From Maribacter sp. (GTDB lineage Bacteria; Bacteroidota; Bacteroidia; Flavobacteriales; Flavobacteriaceae): a DNA stretch of 34,402 bases. Where the stretch lies: assembly GCA_029287355.1 (NCBI GenBank), contig JARFRH010000059.1:1-34402 (forward strand), in the 5' to 3' direction. Below, piece after piece: positions 8,632-16,566 of this stretch. Under the pieces are notes generated by a model. That model saw only the letters and a list, made by a program, of their open reading frames with translations. It did no database searches and had not been told where the DNA came from. Every line of letters begins with the position of its first letter. Within the stretch, counting starts at the first letter, position 1. The translations under genes were made by a program, and so were the position numbers.

Positions 8632-9065
8632 ATCACATAACGTACAAAACCAAACATAACACTATATCTTGGTTTCGCTAAATTTTTGTTGTATACCAAA
8701 TCCTTCATTTGGATTTTTCTCCTCCAGCTTGGAGCTTGGTATTACATTACAATTGTTCTCTAAACTTTTTTCAGCCTATAACTAAAGTACATTTCTTGGT
8801 TGATTTATTTGTAAGAAGCCTTAAAACAAAGCAACTAAACCAACAAAAGCTGCAAAGTGCATTCTCGGCTTTTCAACCCTGTTCAAAGAAAAAAGCAAGA
8901 TTTTGGGGATCCACTAGTTCTTTTCAAAATTATCGATTAGAATTCAATGTTTTATGACATTGTTGTGTAATGGGTATTTTTTGTTGTGAAAAACCAAATA
9001 CTGTAAAAAGCGTGTATTTCAACCGATTTTTATGCATTTCGCAGAAGACACTTCGAGGGGTACAA
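8632..9065. other. Long non-coding interval upstream of the histidine kinase gene
   Basis: About 430 bp with no convincing gene. The 82-aa ORF at 8709-8957 has a composition unlike a protein. Two short hairpins sit side by side near the kinase start: AAATCC/GGATTT (8698-8716) and CTCCA-GCT-TGGAG (8722-8734). The kinase promoter must lie here or within the leader. Positions 8905-8921 match, from memory, a plasmid polylinker string (see findings). No repeat unit or RNA gene was recognised. Confidence 0.5.
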
Positions 9066-9092
9066 TAAAAAAGGGCACTCAAAAAATGCCCA
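9066..9092 (-). terminator. Intrinsic terminator after the LytTR regulator
   Basis: Read on the minus strand, TGGGCA, a loop TTTTTTGAG and TGCCC are followed by TTTTTT. The plus-strand arms are GGGCA 9073-9077 and TGCCC 9087-9091. It sits 34 bp past the response-regulator stop and would uncouple it from the downstream kinase gene. Confidence 0.75.
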
Positions 9093-9125
9093 TTTAAAAT
9101 GTTCGATATGACCGTGTTTTTTCTT

Positions 9126-9881
9126 CTAAGAATTCATGGCCGAAATAATAAACTCCTTAAAGTCTTTTGAAATCGGAATCAAATTATTGTTGATCATAAT
9201 ATCTTTCGAGTTGATGGCGTCGATATGGTCAACATTCACAATATAGGACTTATGTGCCCTATAGAACTTTGTTTTGGGCAACTTTTCTAGATAGTCTTTT
9301 AAGGGAGATCTGACTAAGAATTTCTTGTCTACCGTATTTACTTCTAAATACACATTGTCCGCCTTTATAAATTGTATGTCTCCAAATTGAATGCGGTAAT
9401 AAAGGTGTTGCTTTTTTACAAAAATAGAATCTTTAAGTACCGAATTGGACATTGGTACGTCTTCTTGGCTTAATGGGTTCTCCTGCTTGTTAGCCCCTGC
9501 ACCGTAGGTGAAGTTCGCCAAGGCAATCTCTATAGAAGTATAGAGGTCTTGTTGTTCGAATGGTTTTACCAAATAACCATTTGGTTTGACGGTCTTCGCA
9601 TTTTCGACAGTTGCCCTATCCGAATTCGAAGTGACGAAAATAAAAGGGATATCATAGTTCTCTCGAATATGTTTTCCTAAATCAATTCCTGTTTTGTCCG
9701 AGGCGAGGATAATGTCGATTAATACGAGGTCTACTTGCTGGGTTTTCAACACTTCCTCGGCCTGCTCATAAACAATAACATTGTCTACTATTTCATAGCC
9801 GATCTCTTCAAGCATAGACTGCATATCGTCAGCAATGATGACATTGTCTTCCACGATAAGTATTCTTATAGGTCGTTCCAA
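9126..9881 (-). CDS. LytTR-family response regulator
   Basis: The N-terminal receiver domain has the acidic pair E11/D12, phosphoacceptor D56 (VDLVLID), switch T84 and K106 (NGYLVKPFE). A linker of about 40 residues leads to a C-terminal LytTR DNA-binding domain (about 155-250; IQFIKADNVYLEV, FYRAHKSYIVNVDHI). This is the usual Bacteroidota LytTR regulator that works with a HisKA_2 or LytS-type kinase, and such a kinase is the next gene on this strand. Its start is 43 bp after the menA stop. Target genes are not visible, and no clear paired direct repeats were seen around it. Confidence 0.92.
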   Translation of the reverse strand: MERPIRILIVEDNVIIADDMQSMLEEIGYEIVDNVIVYEQAEEVLKTQQVDLVLIDIILASDKTGIDLGKHIRENYDIPFIFVTSNSDRATVENAKTVKPNGYLVKPFEQQDLYTSIEIALANFTYGAGANKQENPLSQEDVPMSNSVLKDSIFVKKQHLYYRIQFGDIQFIKADNVYLEVNTVDKKFLVRSPLKDYLEKLPKTKFYRAHKSYIVNVDHIDAINSKDIMINNNLIPISKDFKEFIISAMNS

Positions 9882-9924
9882 AATAGTTGCTGTTTAAATG
9901 GTTAGATTATTATAAAATTACAGA

Positions 9925-10824
9925 TTAATTAAAAGCGATATAAAACAATAAGGCCAGTAAAAATGTGCTCAAGGCCAATTTTTTTAGTTCAGGATCAAGT
10001 AAATAGGGTTCCTTTGTTCGATATACTTTCAGCAGATGAAACGCAATCGGCACAAAAGCCAATAGCGGAATCAACTGGTAATATTCCGAAAAGGTGTTTA
10101 TGATGAAAACAAGCATACTCACAAAGCTGGAAATGAGTAGGATATAATGATATTTCTTCCCATTTTCAAAACCGATTTTCACAACGATTGTATTCTTATT
10201 GGCTTTTTTATCCGATTTAATATCACGCAGGTTATTCAAATTGAGCACCCCTACGCTCAGGGCGCCAATAGTAATGGCCGGTAACAAAGAGAAATCAGTT
10301 AAATACTTTGTGAATAAGAACATCGAGCCCAATACACCAACTAGTCCGAAAAAAATGAAAACGAAAACATCTCCGAATCCTCTATATCCATAAGCCGATT
10401 TACCAACTGTATATTTTATTGCGGCCCAGATGCTTAAAAGACCCAAGCCCCCAAAAAGAAGAAAATAACCAATATTTTCAACACCGAATGAGGTGTATAA
10501 TAAGGCAACTACGAACAATAGACTCACAAAGATGGCCACGACAATTCCATTTTTAAGTTCTTGTCGCGATAAGCTCCCGCTTTGTAAAGCGCGCTTGGGG
10601 CCAATTCTATCTGAATTGTCTGTGCCTTTTACACCATCGCCATAATCATTGGCGAAATTTGAGGTGACTTGAAAACTTATCGTTGTGAACAAAGCAAGTA
10701 TGAATATTAGTAGGTTGTTTTTTTCATAAAGATTAGCAAGAGCGGTACCGACTATAACGCCTGAAATTGAAAGGGGCAGCGTTCTTGGCCTAGCTGCGTC
10801 TAGCCATGTACTAATTTTTGGCAA
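9925..10824 (-). CDS. menA: 1,4-dihydroxy-2-naphthoate polyprenyltransferase MenA
   Basis: UbiA-superfamily integral membrane enzyme that attaches the isoprenoid tail to DHNA, giving demethylmenaquinone. The first Asp-rich motif is SNFANDYGDGVKGTDNSDR (N59, D60, D63), and the second is NLNNLRDIKSDKKANKNT. About eight to nine hydrophobic helices are present; 299 aa is normal. The start is a TTG (10824-10822) two bases after the stop of the SPOR-like gene; no ATG is available in frame nearby and the N-terminus (KISTWLDAARPRTLPLS) matches the family from this point. Translational coupling to the upstream gene is likely. Confidence 0.94.
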   Translation of the reverse strand: MPKISTWLDAARPRTLPLSISGVIVGTALANLYEKNNLLIFILALFTTISFQVTSNFANDYGDGVKGTDNSDRIGPKRALQSGSLSRQELKNGIVVAIFVSLLFVVALLYTSFGVENIGYFLLFGGLGLLSIWAAIKYTVGKSAYGYRGFGDVFVFIFFGLVGVLGSMFLFTKYLTDFSLLPAITIGALSVGVLNLNNLRDIKSDKKANKNTIVVKIGFENGKKYHYILLISSFVSMLVFIINTFSEYYQLIPLLAFVPIAFHLLKVYRTKEPYLLDPELKKLALSTFLLALLFYIAFN

Positions 10825-10826
10825 AA

Positions 10827-11429
10827 TTAATAGGGGTCTTCTATTTTTATTCGTTTACCTTCTTTATATGATGCAACAAACGCATCTTTAAAACCAATAT
10901 CGACCAGTTCTTTTCTGAACGTCTGTGCTTCTTCCAATGTCTGGAAATTACCAAGTGAGTAAGAGTAAAAGGGGTTTGTTTTTACGAACATTGTATTCGT
11001 CAACGCTTCAGAAGCCAAGGTGAGATTGTTATCAACAAATGACTTTACCTGAACCGAATAGATCATTTCTTTCTGCAAGAATTTCTTCGCTAGGTAGTAT
11101 TCCTTTACCAAACTCAATTCCTCGTTTTGCTCCTTAAGATTATCAATTCGTGTTTTGATCGCATCAAGACTATCTATAGACACCAACAAATTGCTTTGTT
11201 GCTCCAATCCACCTCCACTACTACTCAACCCAACCGTAAAGGAAGTAATCGCCAAAGTACCAATTAAGAAAAGTCCTGTAACCCCAGCTAAAACGTTTCG
11301 CTGGATTTTGCTTTTTTTAAGCTCCTTGTTCTTGATTTTAATTTGATCGAGAAGACGCTCATTGATGATTTGGGCCTTATCAATATCCTTATGTAATTCT
11401 AGTAAATCACTCTCTTCTATAAACGGCAT
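10827..11429 (-). CDS. Single-pass membrane protein with C-terminal SPOR-like domain
   Basis: 200 aa. A charged coiled-coil-like N-terminus (1-45) would be cytoplasmic. A transmembrane helix (about 46-68, VLAGVTGLFLIGTLAITSF), a second coiled coil (about 80-115) and a C-terminal segment YSYSLGNFQTLEEAQTFRKELVDIGF follow. That last segment has the form of half of a SPOR fold, which in other proteins binds denuded peptidoglycan. No enzyme motif was seen. It is immediately upstream of menA (2 bp gap) and presumably cotranscribed with it. Calling it SPOR is moderately sure; its role is unknown. Confidence 0.7.
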   Translation of the reverse strand: MPFIEESDLLELHKDIDKAQIINERLLDQIKIKNKELKKSKIQRNVLAGVTGLFLIGTLAITSFTVGLSSSGGGLEQQSNLLVSIDSLDAIKTRIDNLKEQNEELSLVKEYYLAKKFLQKEMIYSVQVKSFVDNNLTLASEALTNTMFVKTNPFYSYSLGNFQTLEEAQTFRKELVDIGFKDAFVASYKEGKRIKIEDPY

Positions 11430-11688
11430 ATGTTTCAGAGGTTATGGGATGACTGTGCGCTAAAGTAACTAAAAATCGTTGACCATAATAAAATATGTAA
11501 TGTCAATGTTGTAAAATTACAGTTTTTAGTGGTCTATGGAAGAAAAAACGTTGTTAAACTCTTATATTGAATTGATTACCATTTGCTTATCGATGAACTA
11601 CACGGTCGGTTTTAATGCATTTTTTTCAAGGATTCCAAGGAAGATCTATCCATACAGCACCGTCACTTTAAGACTACTTTAAGCGGCA

Positions 11689-12534
11689 CTAAAGCTCTTC
11701 GGATCCCACTAAATAAATACCATCGTTTTTTATGTCTATTTTTCGAGCCTTATACAGCGTACCTAATCCTTTTTTAAAGGTTTTCTTGCTCATTTGTAGT
11801 TCTTCTTTAATGTCCTCGGGGTTTGATTTGTCATTCAAGGCGAGGAAGCCATTATGATGTTTTAAGGTCTCATAGATTTTATTGGCGGCGGGTTCTATTA
11901 TCTTTTGACCAAGAGGTTGTAAAGAAATATCTATTTTGTTATCACCACGAATCGCCTTGACGACACCAGGTAAAAAGTCTCCTACCGAGATTTTCTTAAA
12001 TACCTCGTTAAAGTACACCAAGCCTTTATGCTGATTGTTTACGATGACCTCCCAACCTAGATCTGTTTTTCTGGTAACAATGAGATCTACCTCCTCCCAA
12101 ACGCGCACGGTAAGTTCTTCATTGCTAAGAAATTTCTCCAATTTATTGGATGCTACAAGTCTGTTACTGCGCTCATCTAAATAACAATAGACCACATACC
12201 ACTGACCTTCCCGCATCTTATTTCGTTGCTCACGAAAGGGAACCAAAAGATGCTTCTCCAATCCCCAATCCATAAAAGCACCAAATTCATTTACCTCAAT
12301 GACCTTTAATAATTGAAACTCATTTACGATAATAGCGGGTTCCAAGGTGGTCGCAATCGGACGTTCGTCATAATCCAGATAACAAAAAACCGTGAGCACA
12401 TCACCGATATTGTAGTCTTTTGGCACATACTTGTTCGGCAATAGTATGCCAGAGTGCTCGCCTGTACCTAAAAATAAGCCAACACTTGTATGCCTTAGTA
12501 TTTCAAGCTTGTTGAATTTGCCCAGTTCAATCAT
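11689..12534 (-). CDS. CvfB-type S1 domain RNA-binding protein
   Basis: 281 aa with several S1/OB-like repeats: residues 1-65 (VGLFLGTGEHSGILLPNKYV), about 70-140 (VNEFGAFMDWGLEKHLLVPF) and about 145-215 (KTDLGWEVIVNNQHKGLVY). A C-terminal winged-helix-like part follows (about 225-281; NPEDIKEELQMSKKTFKKGL). This is the CvfB architecture, known from Staphylococcus aureus virulence factor B and widespread in Bacteroidota. RNA binding is expected; the targets are unknown. It lies on the same strand as the menD-DUF2853 genes but behind their terminator. Confidence 0.85.
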   Translation of the reverse strand: MIELGKFNKLEILRHTSVGLFLGTGEHSGILLPNKYVPKDYNIGDVLTVFCYLDYDERPIATTLEPAIIVNEFQLLKVIEVNEFGAFMDWGLEKHLLVPFREQRNKMREGQWYVVYCYLDERSNRLVASNKLEKFLSNEELTVRVWEEVDLIVTRKTDLGWEVIVNNQHKGLVYFNEVFKKISVGDFLPGVVKAIRGDNKIDISLQPLGQKIIEPAANKIYETLKHHNGFLALNDKSNPEDIKEELQMSKKTFKKGLGTLYKARKIDIKNDGIYLVGSEEL

Positions 12535-12564
12535 ACGGCAAAAGTACAGTTAAATTGTGGGCAT

Positions 12565-12597
12565 AAAAAAACCATCTATCATTGCAATAGATGGTTT
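12565..12597 (-). terminator. Strong intrinsic terminator after the DUF2853 gene
   Basis: A perfect 11-bp stem, AAACCATCTAT (12569-12579) and ATAGATGGTTT (12587-12597), with loop CATTGCA. The plus strand has AAAAAA before it, giving a U tract on minus-strand transcripts. It ends the menI-menF-menD-DUF2853 stretch. Confidence 0.88.
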
Positions 12598-12620
12598 CCG
12601 GTATTTTTTGGAACTATAAT

Positions 12621-12959
12621 TTAGTAAACAGATTCTTTTTTAAAGTGTTTGCATAACATATAGTACACTACCGCTCTATGCTTGTTTCTATTAGCGGAAC
12701 CATATTTATCCATTACTGTTTTAATACCATCCATTAATTTTGGACTATCAATCATCCCCAATTTTTTAATCAGGTAGTTCTTCTTTACTGTTTCCAATTC
12801 TTTTTCATCACCTCCTGAAACTTTAGAGGCATCCAAATTGTAGATTGAAGGTCCCAATCCAATTGTAACTTTTGTCAATAAATCCACATCGGGCTTCACA
12901 TCAAATTTGTCCTTAATGTCAGCAGCGTACTTTTCGATTAATTCATCTCTTTTACTCAT
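12621..12959 (-). CDS. DUF2853 family protein
   Basis: A 112-aa soluble helical protein without signal or membrane segment. The family signature runs through LLTKVTIGLGPSIYN, DEKELETVKKNYLIKKLG and GSANRNKHRAVVYYML. The function of DUF2853 is not known to me. It follows menD by 39 bp and is closed by a strong terminator, so it is probably made with the men enzymes. A mechanistic link to menaquinone is only suggested by position. Confidence 0.85.
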   Translation of the reverse strand: MSKRDELIEKYAADIKDKFDVKPDVDLLTKVTIGLGPSIYNLDASKVSGGDEKELETVKKNYLIKKLGMIDSPKLMDGIKTVMDKYGSANRNKHRAVVYYMLCKHFKKESVY

Positions 12960-12998
12960 AATAGTCAGTGTTCTATATAATTAATGGTTAATAAAAGT

Positions 12999-14750
12999 CT
13001 AAGATATAAAATCGAAGTAACCAAGCAAAATTTTATCGTTTAAGATTCTTGGAGTATTGACCTCCAAAAGACTAGGCCCTGTTTTTTTGTGAAAAAACTC
13101 CGGTAGGATTTTTTCTAAACTTTTTTTATTTTCTACGACGAAATGTTCAATTCCGAACATTTTGCACAAATGAGAGACATCTCGATTTTGAACAGTTTCA
13201 AAATACCTTTCAAAATTTGGGGAATCCTCCCTTCCCGGCAGAATCCTAAAAATACCCCCTCCACCGTTATTTATCAATATGATTTTAAAATCCGAACGGA
13301 TGTAATCATTCCAAAGTCCATTACTGTCATATAGAAAGCTTAAATCGCCGGTGATAAGCAAAGTTGGTTCTTTATGATATACGGATGCTCCCACAGCAGT
13401 CGAAGTACTTCCATCGATACCACTGGTGCCTCGATTACAAAAAACCTTGACCTTGGGGTTCATATCGAATAACTGCATATAGCGAACCGTAGAACTATTG
13501 GCAAGCTGGACATGAAAATCATCGGGAATGTGGTTGCAAATATGGTAAAAAGCGAGCAAGTCAGAAAAAGCGATCTTCCCAAGATAAGCTTCCCTTTTTT
13601 CAACATAGTGCCCCTTCATAGATTTCCAATATGAAAAATATTCACTTTCGGCCAGCTTTGAATCTTCGAGAAATTCCGCGAAAAACCGATTTGGGTCTAC
13701 CTTAAAGTGGCGTGTAAGTGAAAAGAAGGTATTATAGGCCTTTAGTTGGTCAATATGCCAGTGCTCCTGGGGTTGGTGATGTCTTAGAAAGGCCTTAATT
13801 TTTTTGGAAACGATCAATCCACCGAAAGTGAGTAAAATATCCGGCTTCAGTTTTTTGAATAATTCTTCGCTATCTTCTGATTTCTCAATGGGTGCTACAA
13901 TACTATCGATACTAGGGAAGAAATTCGGATGATGCAGATTCGAAGTCGATTCGGTCAATACCAGCACCGAAGGATCATTCCCCAGAATATCTAAAAAACG
14001 TTGTTCTATAGCATTCGGATGATTGACACCCACTAGCACTATTTTTCGTTTAGCCGAACCCCAAAGCCCCTTATAAAGGCCCATGTCGGCAACACTTTCT
14101 TGTTCCACCTCTCCATTCGAAATTTCAGGTTTCACAGAAGGTTCATTGAGAACATTGTACAACGGCTCTTCAAAAGGCACATTGATATGAACTGGCAACC
14201 CAGTGCTCAAGGTCGTATTGAAAGCCTTATTCAACTCCAAATCATTATACGCTTGCACTTTTTGCTGCGTTGCAATCACTCCCACTTCGGAAATCAATTC
14301 CGGAGCATATTTTTCAACACGATCCGTAGCATGGGCAACATCTTGTTTCAGGTTGGCGGAATACCCAATATGTCTATGAAAAACATCATCTTGGCGAATG
14401 GTCTGGCCGTCCCCTACGTCGATTTTATAAACAGGCCTATCCGCTGAAATCACAACCAAGGGAATATCGCTGTAGAATGCCTCCGCAATAGCGGGATAAT
14501 AATTGAGTAAGGCACTGCCGGATGTACAGACTACGGCCACGGGTTTGCGTAATTGCTGGGCTATACCAAGAGCGAAAAAGGCCGCACTTCGCTCGTCAAC
14601 AATACTAAAACACTTAAAAAAAGAATCTTCTGTAAAACTTATGGTAAGCGGGGCATTCCGCGAACCCGGAGAAATAACAATATTTTCAATGCCCTTGGCC
14701 TTGCAATGCATTACTACGCTTTGTGCCGAGGGAATACTGGAATGCTTCAT
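12999..14750 (-). CDS. menD: SEPHCHC synthase MenD
   Basis: Thiamine-diphosphate enzyme that joins 2-oxoglutarate to isochorismate. The N-terminal domain has GIENIVISPGSRNAPLT and the catalytic glutamate in SIVDERSAAFFALG. The central part is degenerate, as usual, and the ThDP/Mg motif is LLITGDLSFLYDSNGLWN with NNGGGGIFRILPG after it. The track gives a start at 14771, but the family N-terminus matches MKHSSIPSAQ at 14750 (583 aa); the seven extra residues (MHRIFVT) look spurious. It is followed by the DUF2853 gene. About 190-210 bp with no recognised gene separate it from menF upstream. Confidence 0.94.
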   Translation of the reverse strand: MKHSSIPSAQSVVMHCKAKGIENIVISPGSRNAPLTISFTEDSFFKCFSIVDERSAAFFALGIAQQLRKPVAVVCTSGSALLNYYPAIAEAFYSDIPLVVISADRPVYKIDVGDGQTIRQDDVFHRHIGYSANLKQDVAHATDRVEKYAPELISEVGVIATQQKVQAYNDLELNKAFNTTLSTGLPVHINVPFEEPLYNVLNEPSVKPEISNGEVEQESVADMGLYKGLWGSAKRKIVLVGVNHPNAIEQRFLDILGNDPSVLVLTESTSNLHHPNFFPSIDSIVAPIEKSEDSEELFKKLKPDILLTFGGLIVSKKIKAFLRHHQPQEHWHIDQLKAYNTFFSLTRHFKVDPNRFFAEFLEDSKLAESEYFSYWKSMKGHYVEKREAYLGKIAFSDLLAFYHICNHIPDDFHVQLANSSTVRYMQLFDMNPKVKVFCNRGTSGIDGSTSTAVGASVYHKEPTLLITGDLSFLYDSNGLWNDYIRSDFKIILINNGGGGIFRILPGREDSPNFERYFETVQNRDVSHLCKMFGIEHFVVENKKSLEKILPEFFHKKTGPSLLEVNTPRILNDKILLGYFDFIS

Positions 14751-14963
14751 TGTAACAAAAATACGATGCAAACCGCTCTTATGCCAATTTGAATATAAAA
14801 TGGTGCACGGAAAACCAAGATGCTCTTATGTTTATGACACCGTGATAGATTTGAATAGCCTAAGCTACGGAATTCAAGAACAAGAAAGTAGAACGAAAGA
14901 TGAACGAATTTGAATAAGTCATTTAATATTCAAATTGGTAATATCCCAATGCTGATGAAAATA

Positions 14964-16073
14964 CTACGCACTGGTCAATACCTTGAGCATGGTATTGGTT
15001 TTGGCCACGGTCTCTTCCCATTCCTTATCTGGGTCGGAATCTTTGGTCACTCCTCCTCCAACGTAAATGAAGGCTTTGTTTTCTTTGAGTTGCATACAGC
15101 GCAGGTTTACAAAAAAAGTAGTAGTCGTTTTGATGGATTTATAAACCTGGTTTTCCTGATTTTTTCTCTGGGACGGACGTGAAGTTTCGACTTTCAGATT
15201 CAACTCACCTAAATAGCCGGTATAATATTCTCGGTCATAGTTTTCATTTTCTAAAATGAATTCTTTACTCAGGCCCATAGGCAGACCGCAAACCGCTGGC
15301 GTCGGATGAAGTGCATTGACAATTTCTAACAGACGGCTCTTTTCGTATTGGGCCATGATCTTGGTACGTAAGTGTAAAAGTTTTCCCGCCCGTATCGTCT
15401 CTCTTTCAGAAATACTGAGGTTGGTAACTTTGTCTTTTAAAGAACTCGAGATATAATTCGTGACCAATTGCTGTTCCTCCAATTCTTTCATTCCCCAGAT
15501 GGGATTGTCATCTTCTGCATACACCTGAGTACCTGCCAATGACATCGTCGTGATTCGTTGGTTCTCACCTTTTAGAAGTATTTCTGGGGTCGCGCCAAGC
15601 CAAGTGCCAATTTTAGGATGATGCCAGAGGTAACAAAAGGCATTGTCATAACTACCCAGAAGTTTTTGTAATAAATTCAATGGAGCTGTTGAACAATCAA
15701 TTTCCTCCTTCCTTGAAAGCACCACTTTTTGTAGTTCATGATTTCGAATGCGATCAATGCCATTTTTTACAAGATTGATATGAAATTCCTTTTGGGTGGC
15801 ATCTAATTTGATTCCTAGATGCTCTATCTCCGAGGTTTTCAAAGAAATAGGCATTACTTCCAAACGTTCATCGCAATGCAATAAAACAATTTCTTTCTGT
15901 GTATCGAACGGTGCAAAAACAAATCCCGATTCAGTGAAATCAGCAACATGATGCAAGCTAGCATCATCTTGAAATAAAGCTACAACATGCTGTTCCTTGG
16001 GTTTTCGATAGACTACGAAAGGTAGGTTTTTCGAATAATGGGCAGCAATTTTATTTGTGAATTCCTTGAACAT
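14964..16073 (-). CDS. menF: Isochorismate synthase MenF
   Basis: Chorismate-binding enzyme, 369 aa. Seen motifs: LQKVVLSRKEEI (general-base lysine region), GTWLGATPEILLK, TMSLAGTQ, ALHPTPAVCGLPMG, and the C-terminal VGGGVTKDSDPDKEWEET with Mg-binding acids. It converts chorismate to isochorismate, the entry step. Isochorismate synthases for siderophores look similar, but the place between menI and menD argues for menaquinone. The start codon ATG directly follows the menI stop (TAAATG), so the two are translationally coupled. Confidence 0.92.
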   Translation of the reverse strand: MFKEFTNKIAAHYSKNLPFVVYRKPKEQHVVALFQDDASLHHVADFTESGFVFAPFDTQKEIVLLHCDERLEVMPISLKTSEIEHLGIKLDATQKEFHINLVKNGIDRIRNHELQKVVLSRKEEIDCSTAPLNLLQKLLGSYDNAFCYLWHHPKIGTWLGATPEILLKGENQRITTMSLAGTQVYAEDDNPIWGMKELEEQQLVTNYISSSLKDKVTNLSISERETIRAGKLLHLRTKIMAQYEKSRLLEIVNALHPTPAVCGLPMGLSKEFILENENYDREYYTGYLGELNLKVETSRPSQRKNQENQVYKSIKTTTTFFVNLRCMQLKENKAFIYVGGGVTKDSDPDKEWEETVAKTNTMLKVLTSA

Positions 16074-16496
16074 TTACTTCTTGGGCAATGCAATTGTGGT
16101 CAATTTACAAACGGAAATCAAATCGCCTTCAGCATTTGTAATCTTGATATCCCACAATTGAGTTGTGCGTCCTTTATGAACGATTACCGCCTTCGCGAAT
16201 ACTTCGCCATCGCGCACACCCTTTACATGGTTTGCTGCTATTTCAATGCCTCTTATAAACATCTTCTGTGCATCTAAAAAGATATAAGACGCCATGCTTC
16301 CGACTGTTTCGGCCAAAGCGACTGTGGCGCCTCCATGTAAAACGCCATCTGGTTGGTGAACTTTTGAATTGACCGGCATTTTAGCCACTAGATAATCCGC
16401 TCCAACATCAACAAATTCTATCTGCAAAGTTTCCATCATCGTATTCTTTGAGGACTCATTACATACCTTTAGTATTTTTTCTTTATAATCGTCCAT
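16074..16496 (-). CDS. menI: Hotdog-fold thioesterase, probable DHNA-CoA thioesterase MenI
   Basis: A 140-aa PaaI/YdiI-type hotdog protein. The motif HQPDGVLHGGATVALAETVGS carries the conserved HGG and the catalytic Glu/Asp position on the long helix. The C-terminal half (GIEIAANHVKGVRDGEVFA and QLWDIKITN) resembles E. coli YdiI/MenI, which releases DHNA from DHNA-CoA. Adjacency to menF (0 bp) supports that role. Other acyl-CoA substrates cannot be excluded from sequence alone. It is divergent from the hydrolase gene at 16567. Confidence 0.85.
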   Translation of the reverse strand: MDDYKEKILKVCNESSKNTMMETLQIEFVDVGADYLVAKMPVNSKVHQPDGVLHGGATVALAETVGSMASYIFLDAQKMFIRGIEIAANHVKGVRDGEVFAKAVIVHKGRTTQLWDIKITNAEGDLISVCKLTTIALPKK

Positions 16497-16566
16497 GAAA
16501 CTTTTTTCGTAAAATTACGGATTACATAACCAAAAAAAGACTTTCCTTTATAGTAGTTTTAGGATT

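Noticed and set aside
8698-8734. Two adjacent small hairpins as a possible riboswitch or terminator
   Set aside because: Stems of 5-6 bp without a U tract or any known riboswitch consensus; too weak to call.
8709-8957. 82-aa plus-strand ORF in the gap before the histidine kinase
   Set aside because: Its composition is irregular, it matches no known protein pattern, and it sits in AT-rich leader DNA; treated as non-coding.
14503-14913. 136-aa plus-strand ORF crossing the menD start and the menF-menD gap
   Set aside because: Most of it is antisense to well-conserved menD coding sequence; the remainder shows no domain.
16508-16519. CGTAAAATTACG palindrome between menI and the hydrolase gene
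   Set aside because: Short AT-rich palindrome expected by chance; no supporting promoter boxes.
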